Source: Chryseobacterium sp. G0201 (GTDB lineage: Bacteria > Bacteroidota > Bacteroidia > Flavobacteriales > Weeksellaceae). From it: a stretch of DNA of 64,000 bases. The position numbers were made by a program, and so were the translations under genes. Below the pieces are notes generated by a model, which saw nothing but the letters and a program-made list of their open reading frames with translations, had not been told where the DNA came from and ran no database searches. The stretch spans positions 2,976,001-3,040,000 of the forward strand of contig NZ_CP033917.1 of assembly GCF_003815655.1 (NCBI RefSeq). The letters run 5' to 3'. Positions 1 through 6,732 of this stretch are shown piece by piece; within the stretch, counting starts at the first letter, position 1, and every line of letters starts with the position of its first letter.

Positions 1-864
1 TTCTATTTTAAGATTTGAGAGTAACAGCTCTATGCTTTTTCTATAAACTTGATCCGGAATAAAAGAGTGATCCATTACGTTGTATTCTTTGCATACAAGA
101 TCTACTAATTCGTCCTGTGAAAAATTATCTTTACAGGTACTGACAAATTCCATTAGTGCTTTACAGCTTAATAGGCTGTTGGCCGGAGCGGATAAGGCCT
201 CTACTTCTGTAAGTATGCCATTATGTCCCAAAATAATGGTTTTTGCATGCAGACGTCCCAGTGTAAGAATACTCTCTATAAACTGGCCTACATGATCAAA
301 TGCCAATGGGAGCCATTTTTTTTTGTTGATGATTTCACCTAGGGCATCAGACACGAATAAGATATCTTTTTCCTTATTATAGATACTCATAGAACATCGG
401 CTGTGACCAGGAGTATAAATAATTTCCCAAAGTCCTGATTCAGTTTCTATTTTTTGTTTATCATATACAACTACAAAAGAAATTTCAGTCAAATTGGCTG
501 ATCCAGATATTTCTTTATCTGATATGAGTGAATTAAGCTGGCGTATTTTTTTTACATATTTTTCATTACGAAAGTTTTCTGCCGTATTTATCGAGGTATA
601 GATTTTTACATTTTCTAGATAAGGATATATATATTCTACGGTGCCGCAATGATCATAATGGGAGTGTGTAATAAACCAGTATTTGATTAATGACAAATCA
701 AATACATGTTCTTTCAATTGAGTCAGCAGAATTTCTACATCCCGTGTTAATCCTCCTTCTACCAGCATGTATTCGTGACCTTCTTTTACGAGGTAGACCG
801 GGTTAGATACTGTTCCTAAGATAGTTAAGATATTGTTTATTTTTCCTATTGTCTTGATCCACAT
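1..864 (-). CDS. pqsE: PqsE-like metallo-beta-lactamase-fold thioesterase (3' end outside window)
   Basis: The first 288 codons are present and the stop lies beyond base 1. The MBL metal-binding motif THSHYDH gives H67, H69, D71 and H72, followed by PGHS, SDALGE and LGHNG segments that supply the remaining ligands. The match goes beyond the generic MBL fold: LVEGGLTRD, the YW-F-ITH-HYDHCG stretch and the DALGE block closely follow P. aeruginosa PqsE as I recall it. In that family the enzyme hydrolyses 2-aminobenzoylacetyl-CoA to the free acid and also modulates a quorum-sensing regulator. ATG at 864 lies 11 nt after the pqsD stop, so it is the distal known gene of the operon. Family call is secure; the substrate is inferred from context. 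Confidence 0.86.
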   Translation of the reverse strand, partial: MWIKTIGKINNILTILGTVSNPVYLVKEGHEYMLVEGGLTRDVEILLTQLKEHVFDLSLIKYWFITHSHYDHCGTVEYIYPYLENVKIYTSINTAENFRNEKYVKKIRQLNSLISDKEISGSANLTEISFVVVYDKQKIETESGLWEIIYTPGHSRCSMSIYNKEKDILFVSDALGEIINKKKWLPLAFDHVGQFIESILTLGRLHAKTIILGHNGILTEVEALSAPANSLLSCKALMEFVSTCKDNFSQDELVDLVCKEYNVMDHSFIPDQVYRKSIELLLSNLKIE

Positions 865-875
865 TTTGTTATGAA

Positions 876-1868
876 TTAAAATCGATATAAAATACTTCCC
901 CATGTTGCTCCGGAGCCGTATCCTACTATAAGTGCCAGTTTTCCAGCTCTTTCTTCTGGACGGGTATTCTCCATATATTCACTCAACGTAATAGGTAAGG
1001 AACCAGAAGCAATGTTTCCATATTTGTGAACATTAACCTGTACTTTATCTTTTGGAATTTCCAGATTATGTACTACTGCATCAAGAATTCTCATATTGGG
1101 TTGGTGAGGGATAATAACATGTATATCTTCAATTGAAAGATTATGCTTTTCAAAGGTCTGTATGATTATTTCTGTGAAATTTTTTACGGCATGTTTAAAC
1201 ATGGTTTTGCCATCCATTCTAAAATGAGGGCATTTGCTTTGATCTCCGTTGAAGGTTTTGCCTGACGTCCCGGGACTTTCAGTCCAAAGCAGTTTGAAAT
1301 AATTTCCATCAGCGTGTGTTGATGCATGCAATATCCCTTTATTTGGATCTTCTGAAGCACTTAAAACCACTGCTCCTGCACCGTCACCGAGTAATATGGA
1401 AAGATTCCTTCCTTCATTAGAGTAATCCATTCTTTTTGATAAAGCTTCTCCACAACATATTAATATATGCTGATGAGTTCCTGTTGCTATAAACTGTTTC
1501 GCGATATCCATTCCATAAATAAGGCCGCTACACTGTGCTCGAATATCGAACACAGGAATTGTATTTTTTAGAGAAAGCATTGGTTGAATGAGACAGGCCT
1601 GGGAGGGATCATGGTGATCCGGACTCAATGTATTCACAATCAACATATCGATGTCTTCCGGTGAGAGACCGGCCTTTTCTATTGCTTTTTTACAGGCTTG
1701 AACCATCAATACACTTGTGGTTTCATTTTCAGAAATATGTTTTCTGGTAAGTACACCTGTGCGGGTTTCTATAAATTCTTCCGTAGTATTCATCCGTTCA
1801 ACAATTGTTTTATTATCTATCGTTGCAGAGGGTAGAGCATGGCCAAAGCCGGATATGACAGTATTCAT
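876..1868 (-). CDS. pqsD: PqsD-like ketoacyl-ACP synthase III
   Basis: A 330-residue KASIII/FabH-fold condensing enzyme. The full catalytic triad is visible: C113 in the DIRAQCSG motif, H255 in IIPHQPN and N285 in KYGNIAS. Long stretches, such as VNTLSPDHHDPSQACLIQP and RNLSILLGDGAGAVV, match recalled P. aeruginosa PqsD almost letter for letter, far above generic FabH similarity. PqsD condenses anthraniloyl-CoA with malonyl-CoA to 2-aminobenzoylacetyl-CoA in the cytoplasm. The ATG overlaps the stop of the diiron oxygenase gene by one base, implying translational coupling. Orthology to PqsD is well supported; that anthraniloyl is the starter here is inferred. Confidence 0.9.
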   Translation of the reverse strand: MNTVISGFGHALPSATIDNKTIVERMNTTEEFIETRTGVLTRKHISENETTSVLMVQACKKAIEKAGLSPEDIDMLIVNTLSPDHHDPSQACLIQPMLSLKNTIPVFDIRAQCSGLIYGMDIAKQFIATGTHQHILICCGEALSKRMDYSNEGRNLSILLGDGAGAVVLSASEDPNKGILHASTHADGNYFKLLWTESPGTSGKTFNGDQSKCPHFRMDGKTMFKHAVKNFTEIIIQTFEKHNLSIEDIHVIIPHQPNMRILDAVVHNLEIPKDKVQVNVHKYGNIASGSLPITLSEYMENTRPEERAGKLALIVGYGSGATWGSILYRF

Positions 1869-2890
1869 TAGTCGTAATTTTTGTTCATTACATTATCTAT
1901 ATCCTCTCCTTCGGTAGATTTTTTTTTGAAATATTCTATAGCATCTTCCACATCTTTTTCAAACCTGTTTTCTCTCCAGATTTCCATGTTTCCATTATCA
2001 TTCGGATCGCAGATTCCAAGTTCTAGGAAGAATCTCATCAGGGGTGCCATAATTCTGGAATTGATTTTTTGCCGGTTTTCACTTTCCAATACTACTGGGA
2101 TCAATTTCTTATAGTCTCTGAAGACAGGATTCTGAAAACCAACACGGGAATATACTACGATACTGCATACTGACATATCAAGCATACTTCTAAGCATTGG
2201 AGCTGTGCTTTCGTGCGCTTCTTTCAAAAATTCAGGAACTATATCTATGAACTCGCGGATCATATTTTTCCCCCATTCTATATGTCTAGCTTCTTCTTTA
2301 TGATGTTCTACCGCTACTGCTCTTGATAATGGTGAAATTTCCTTACTGTTGCAGTCTTCCATTGCATTGTTTTCTGCCAACCACTCAATTAGAATAGTAA
2401 GATAGATAGCTTTTAACGGAAATTCAGACATTCCAGCATTGTGACTGTATATTTCTTTAAGGTTTAAGGGGCTGGGGAATGGCTTGATTTGAAAATGATT
2501 CATTGCTTTCTTGAAGACCATAGCATGCACAATTTCTTCTTTGCAGAAATGGTGCATATATTTTACTACTTCGGGAAATCTTTTAAGCGAACCGTGATTT
2601 ACAATCTTCATATAATATTCTGATACAAGATTTTCGAATACAATGAATGTGTACCACCAGGAGCCTGTTTCATAGAAAGACAAAAGCCTTCTTTCTTCTT
2701 CAGTGGCAAGGTCATAATAAGGGGTGCCGTAGATTGCAATATTTTCTCTCTTTTTCAGCCATGCATTTTCTATAGGCTCATCCCAAGGATGGTCTAAAAG
2801 CAGACTCATTTGTTTTTTTTCGGAAGCTTTGTTTAGTTTTTCCAGTAAACTGGTAAACTTTGGGCTTAGTGTTTTTTTTAGGTTACTCAT
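1868..2890 (-). CDS. AurF-type diiron N-oxygenase
   Basis: A 340-residue mostly helical protein with the complete ligand pattern of the AurF/CmlI arylamine oxygenase family: E86, E119, H122, E169, H196, E200 and H203. The spacings (E-x2-H, then H-x3-E-x2-H in EHHKEEARHIEW) match those of AurF. Such enzymes use a diiron centre and O2 to oxidise aromatic amines to hydroxylamines or nitro groups. Inside a pqs-like operon the obvious candidate substrate is 2-aminobenzoylacetate, the step done by the unrelated flavoenzyme PqsL in Pseudomonas; this is inference. It starts 4 nt after the FAD oxidoreductase stop and overlaps pqsD by 1 nt. Confidence 0.83.
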   Translation of the reverse strand: MSNLKKTLSPKFTSLLEKLNKASEKKQMSLLLDHPWDEPIENAWLKKRENIAIYGTPYYDLATEEERRLLSFYETGSWWYTFIVFENLVSEYYMKIVNHGSLKRFPEVVKYMHHFCKEEIVHAMVFKKAMNHFQIKPFPSPLNLKEIYSHNAGMSEFPLKAIYLTILIEWLAENNAMEDCNSKEISPLSRAVAVEHHKEEARHIEWGKNMIREFIDIVPEFLKEAHESTAPMLRSMLDMSVCSIVVYSRVGFQNPVFRDYKKLIPVVLESENRQKINSRIMAPLMRFFLELGICDPNDNGNMEIWRENRFEKDVEDAIEYFKKKSTEGEDIDNVMNKNYD

Positions 2891-2894
2891 GTGT

Positions 2895-4379
2895 TTAGTG
2901 TTTTTTCATATTTAATAATTTTCCTTGAGTAAATCCGAAGCACATTGCTGTTTCATAGCCGGGACCCCCAGACCATGTACTGACAAGTTTTACTTTATCA
3001 TTGGGAAAATTGCTTAAGAGTCCTAAATTGGTCTTTGGAAGCATCTTGTAAGCGAAAGCTGAACCCTTGGTAGCAAAAGTGAATTTATAATTGGTCTTAG
3101 GTGTTGAAGCTTCAGTGTAAATCATTTTTGATTCTATCTGTGGAAATGTTTTAAGGACTCTTCCGATCAGTTTTCTCTGAATTTTTTCTTTTCTCTGATT
3201 GTATTCATTTTCAGACAGATGGAACCAACGGTCTCCGTGATCTAAAATAATAAACTGAAGAATATAGCCCCCCCCTGGATCTACTCGATGGTAATTGCTT
3301 ACACTCAATGTGAAAAGATCATAGTAGCGGTCAGTTTCAAAATCTTCTTCTGTGAAATCATCTCCTGTATCTGATACTAAAAGGTATTCGGGTGAGATAA
3401 TTCCCAGTTCTTCAGGTGGAACAGATAGTACAACAAATACACAAAAGTGTCCCCATCCAACGGTGAAATTTTTTAGGACTTCTTTAAATTCCTGTGACTT
3501 TTCATCTTTTTTCAGCATTCTTACAACGTCTTCAGGAGCACATGTTGCAATTATCCTTTTTGCTGTCACCATTTTTTTTCTGGTAGTTACAAGCATATGA
3601 TCACCCAGATCTTCCATTTCATATACCGGGTTTTTCTTTAAGAGTATTCCACCGCGGTCTAAAAATTCTTTTAGGAGCATATCTGAAATACGTTGTCCTG
3701 TTCCTTTCATAAATGCAGGACCGCCGTAGAACATAGCATAGAGGCAGTGAAGAAAGTAGAATGCATTGACTTCATTGGAGATTGATCCTGAATAAATGGC
3801 AATGGGGCTAAGTACCTCTATAATGTCAGGTCCTTTAAAAATGGTTTTAAAATAATCGCGGGCTGTAATCTTTGATAGCCCCCTGCTATCTCTCAAAATA
3901 TCTCTGTTTATAGTATATTCATTCATCAGCTTCCTAAAAAACATATAATGCTGATACCCGTGAGATTCTATATCCTGAAACATTTTTTTTATTCCTGTCA
4001 ATTCATCCGGGAAGTGGGTAATGAGCGTCTTTTTTATATCTTCTGGCTCGGATGGAAGTTTGATGAATTGTTTTTTATAGACTACTGTTCCAATTTCTTC
4101 GTGTAATTCGAATTCGTCAAGTAATGTCTGTAGATCCAGTCTTTTAAGGGTATTCCACAAATTTCCGACATTTTCTTTGAGCCCGCTTACTTTATGTTGG
4201 CTGCAGTCAAAAACAAATTTTCTTTTGTTCCTATAAAAATTAGTAGCATAGCCACCTACTTTATGGTGAGCCTCGCTAATAACAACCGAACTACCTTCGG
4301 TAACTGCTGCCACACCGTACATAAGCCCACAGAGCCCTGCGCCTATTACTAATTCATCGACTTGTAAATTTTCGATCAT
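2895..4379 (-). CDS. CrtI/retinol-saturase-type FAD-dependent oxidoreductase
   Basis: About 494 residues. The N-terminal Rossmann motif VIGAGLCGLM is followed by an E-ending strand and the GGYATNF signature. The C-terminal STWSGGPGYETA segment is typical of phytoene desaturase, carotenoid isomerase and retinol saturase relatives. These flavoenzymes desaturate, isomerise or saturate long hydrophobic chains. I prefer the ATG at 4379: the longer reading to 4403 begins with TTG and runs through a poly-A tract. A strong hairpin (4405-4440) precedes it. No carotenoid genes adjoin it in this operon, so action on the acyl chain or on a quinolone intermediate is more likely than on carotenoids; the exact reaction cannot be read from sequence. 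Confidence 0.75.
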   Translation of the reverse strand: MIENLQVDELVIGAGLCGLMYGVAAVTEGSSVVISEAHHKVGGYATNFYRNKRKFVFDCSQHKVSGLKENVGNLWNTLKRLDLQTLLDEFELHEEIGTVVYKKQFIKLPSEPEDIKKTLITHFPDELTGIKKMFQDIESHGYQHYMFFRKLMNEYTINRDILRDSRGLSKITARDYFKTIFKGPDIIEVLSPIAIYSGSISNEVNAFYFLHCLYAMFYGGPAFMKGTGQRISDMLLKEFLDRGGILLKKNPVYEMEDLGDHMLVTTRKKMVTAKRIIATCAPEDVVRMLKKDEKSQEFKEVLKNFTVGWGHFCVFVVLSVPPEELGIISPEYLLVSDTGDDFTEEDFETDRYYDLFTLSVSNYHRVDPGGGYILQFIILDHGDRWFHLSENEYNQRKEKIQRKLIGRVLKTFPQIESKMIYTEASTPKTNYKFTFATKGSAFAYKMLPKTNLGLLSNFPNDKVKLVSTWSGGPGYETAMCFGFTQGKLLNMKKH

Positions 4380-4404
4380 TACTAAATTTTTTTTTTTTTC
4401 CAAA

Positions 4405-4440
4405 AAGAACCCTCCCCACTTCCTTATGAGAGAGGTTCTT
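4405..4440 (-). terminator. Hairpin with U-run inside the pqs-like operon (attenuator-like)
   Basis: On the minus strand AAGAACC pairs with GGTTCTT around a roughly 22-nt loop whose edges extend the stem imperfectly, followed at once by a short T-run and then a poly-A tract. It lies between the acp stop and the FAD oxidoreductase start. It could split the operon into pqsABC-acp and FAD-aurF-pqsDE units by partial termination. Confidence 0.45.
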
Positions 4441-4547
4441 AATGTAAAGATTTCCTTTAAAGACTATTATCAAAAGATTTTACTAATATTGGAGAGAGTT
4501 AATATGCTAAAATATTTAAGTTAAATGCATAAATATTTTTTGTACAG

Positions 4548-4793
4548 TTAAACAGTTACTTCTTCTTCCAGAATTGTAACAATATCTTGAGGTGTTTTCA
4601 TTTTAATAAGAACCCCTTCATCTAGGCTGATATTAAATTCTCTTTCAAGTTCAACCAGAACTTCCAACCCCATTAAAGAGGTTACTCCTATTTCGGTTAA
4701 TAAATTTGTGTCTGGTTTGATAATAGTAATATCACATTCAGCAATGTCAGCTAAAATATAATATACCTTGTTAAATAATTCTTGATTTTTCAT
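4548..4793 (-). CDS. Acyl carrier protein
   Basis: An 81-residue acidic helical protein of normal ACP length. The phosphopantetheine site is S39 in the motif GVTSL, with T in place of the usual D before the serine; the flanking LLTEIG and LVELEREF segments are typical ACP helix boundaries. It is encoded 25 nt after pqsC. The Pseudomonas pqs operon has no dedicated ACP and its PqsBC uses octanoyl-CoA. An in-operon ACP therefore suggests that the acyl or malonyl unit is delivered, or modified, as an ACP thioester. Confidence 0.88.
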   Translation of the reverse strand: MKNQELFNKVYYILADIAECDITIIKPDTNLLTEIGVTSLMGLEVLVELEREFNISLDEGVLIKMKTPQDIVTILEEEVTV

Positions 4794-4804
4794 ATATATA
4801 TTTA

Positions 4805-4832
4805 TTAATAGTTAATAGTTAATAGTTAATAG
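4805..4832. repeat. 7-bp tandem repeat (TTAATAG x4) spanning the pqsC stop and acp leader
   Basis: Four perfect copies of TTAATAG. On the coding strand (CTATTAA) they supply the last codons and stop of the pqsC-like gene and the spacer before the acp start. A 7-bp unit can change copy number by slippage; this would move the acp start relative to the upstream stop and slightly change the PqsC tail. Confidence 0.9.
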
Positions 4833-5850
4833 TTTCTGTATGCCATACTTGGGCTCCAAATCCCCATCCGATTCCTGCACCGGCAAGTACAATTTTATTA
4901 TTAGGTTTTATTTTTTTATTTTTTAATGCAATGTATAATGTCATAGGGATCGATGCGGAACTCAAGCAGCTGTATTCTTCTACGGTAGTGGTATATTTAT
5001 CTCTTTTTATACCTATTCCCATTGCCCACATCCTAATAAGCATTCTGGATGGTTGATGGAATATAAAATGATCTATATCCACTATAGATGCTTCAGCTTT
5101 TGCTAAAGCTTTAAAAACAACCTCTGGAACATTGTGAGGTACGAATGTCTGCATCTGGCTTGGAGCATCTTCTCCTAATGAGAAATAGGGGCGGACGAAT
5201 TCTTTTCCAGTTTTATACAAAGGAATTCTCCATTGTAATGTTGCGATTTCATTATGGGTAGGGATACTCTTGTAATGGGAGGAAACTAATTTGCCATCTT
5301 CTTTTGATCTTCCAATGATCACAGCGGCAGCACCATCTCCAAAAAGAGATGCTGAGGGTAAAGAAAAATCTGCAATCTGTGTAAAGGTTTCCGCAGAGCA
5401 AATCAGTACATTTTTGTATATACCAGTTTTGATATAATCCGATGCTATCTGCAGGGCCACCAAAAATGATATGCATGCTTGGTTGACTTCTAGGGTCATC
5501 ACTGAGTGTTTGCATTTCAGTTCAGTTTTTAAATGTTCTGAAATTCCAGGGAAAATTTTATCGTTATCCTTATCTGACCATCCGGTGATAGTGCATGTTG
5601 TACCTATGATCATATCTATATCTTGTGTAGAAAGTCCTGCTTTTTCTATTGCTCCCAGTGATGCTTTCATGGCAAGTTGGGAACAGGACTCGCCTTTCTT
5701 TTTGTCTATCATGTATCTCCCTTCCATACCCCAGTTCCTCCACCAGTTTTTCGGAAGATTCGGAATCGTAGAAAATGGAGGCATATTATTAGTGTAATAG
5801 GTTTCAGGAAGGCCTATGGCTATACTTTTTATTGAGGAATTATATTTCAT
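4819..5850 (-). CDS. pqsC: PqsC-like condensing enzyme (active subunit)
   Basis: A 343-residue KASIII-fold protein with C126 (NQACISF) and H265 (FHQPS) but no catalytic Asn: the usual YGN is YSC, with C295 in the Asn position. Loss of the Asn is a hallmark of PqsC, which works with a Cys-His dyad. Other PqsC-like segments are the WW-NWG stretch near residue 37, FVPHNVP, FHQP...W--GIG and the C-terminal GWGFGAQVW. In Pseudomonas PqsBC condenses octanoyl with 2-aminobenzoylacetate to 2-heptyl-4-quinolone. It overlaps pqsB by 11 nt, which fits an obligate heterodimer. Confidence 0.87.
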   Translation of the reverse strand: MKYNSSIKSIAIGLPETYYTNNMPPFSTIPNLPKNWWRNWGMEGRYMIDKKKGESCSQLAMKASLGAIEKAGLSTQDIDMIIGTTCTITGWSDKDNDKIFPGISEHLKTELKCKHSVMTLEVNQACISFLVALQIASDYIKTGIYKNVLICSAETFTQIADFSLPSASLFGDGAAAVIIGRSKEDGKLVSSHYKSIPTHNEIATLQWRIPLYKTGKEFVRPYFSLGEDAPSQMQTFVPHNVPEVVFKALAKAEASIVDIDHFIFHQPSRMLIRMWAMGIGIKRDKYTTTVEEYSCLSSASIPMTLYIALKNKKIKPNNKIVLAGAGIGWGFGAQVWHTETINY

Positions 5851-6709
5851 TTGTAATTTTTAGGACTGAATACTGGGCGAGAAATGGATTGTACGATATT
5901 AGAGTGAGTGAGTTTTGTTTAAGCAGCTGATTTTCTTGTAAACTCCAAGGAATAGTATTCATGGCTAAAGTATTTTCAGTTTCCTGTGATGAAAAGTGTT
6001 CTGAAAACCATTTTTCAGTGATTACTTCGGTCTGTTGTTCTTCGAATTTTATGATGATATTTTTCAGTTCAGAGTTGATAGTTTTTACAAGAAAAGGACT
6101 ATAATTCCAATTCACTCTGAAAATATTCTCTTTTTTTAGAGCTTCTTCATTTCCTGCATTGAAACTTAAACTAGCTTTCGATATTTCAGAAAAAGGAATA
6201 TGGATGTTTTCTAATTCAATTTTGTTATTATTTGATTTAAGTACTAATGCATTTACCGCATCAGGAATACAAAATCCGTTTTGATCATCCTTTAGAAAAG
6301 CAGAAAACTTATTTGACTGAATGATCAATGCATAGTTATGCTCAGAATTTAATAAGAAATCAGATGCGATTTTTATCATATTTCCTAAGTCACTATGAAA
6401 CATTTCGAAAACAAATGCATTTTTTGCATTCAAACACTTTTGTACTTCATGTCCAACTCCGGGAGCTGAAGTGTTTCTCAAAGGAGTGGTATCATAAATT
6501 GAAATAGAAGCATTAATAATTACGCCTAATTCATCTTGTGAAATATTATTTTTATCCAATAATCGGCGGCTCACTTCTGCAGCCCAAATAGATAATGATT
6601 TTTCTTTTTCAGTTTCGTAAACTTGGCATTGAAAACCACTATGCATTTTACCGCGAATACCAATTATATTTACTCCAGGAATTTCGCAAACTGCATCTAT
6701 TATTTGCAT
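5840..6709 (-). CDS. pqsB: PqsB-like non-catalytic condensing-enzyme subunit
   Basis: A 289-residue shortened thiolase-fold protein. Where KASIII enzymes carry the nucleophilic Cys there is VFEMFHSDLGN, without Cys, and no HQP motif follows. PqsB of P. aeruginosa (about 283 residues) is likewise a degenerate partner; the segment APGVGHEVQKCLNAKNAFVF resembles its APKIGHPLQK region as I recall it, and both end with a SYNPF/SFDPF-like strand. It is coded directly before and overlapping the PqsC-like gene. It probably forms the PqsBC dimer and shapes the acyl pocket. Not a pseudogene: the frame is intact and the operon position is conserved. Confidence 0.83.
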   Translation of the reverse strand: MQIIDAVCEIPGVNIIGIRGKMHSGFQCQVYETEKEKSLSIWAAEVSRRLLDKNNISQDELGVIINASISIYDTTPLRNTSAPGVGHEVQKCLNAKNAFVFEMFHSDLGNMIKIASDFLLNSEHNYALIIQSNKFSAFLKDDQNGFCIPDAVNALVLKSNNNKIELENIHIPFSEISKASLSFNAGNEEALKKENIFRVNWNYSPFLVKTINSELKNIIIKFEEQQTEVITEKWFSEHFSSQETENTLAMNTIPWSLQENQLLKQNSLTLISYNPFLAQYSVLKITNEI

Positions 6710-6732
6710 ATTTTTACTATTAATAATTTGAG

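Noticed and set aside
4379..4403. TTG start extending the FAD oxidoreductase N-terminus
   Set aside because: The extension is a poly-Lys/Asn run over a homopolymer; the ATG at 4379 lies closer to the Rossmann strand.
5252..5515. 87-codon minus-strand frame
   Set aside because: It is a frame within the pqsC-like gene with no independent support.
5840..6709. pqsB-like gene as a decayed KASIII pseudogene
   Set aside because: Frame is intact, length fits PqsB, it overlaps pqsC, and PqsB is naturally without catalytic residues.
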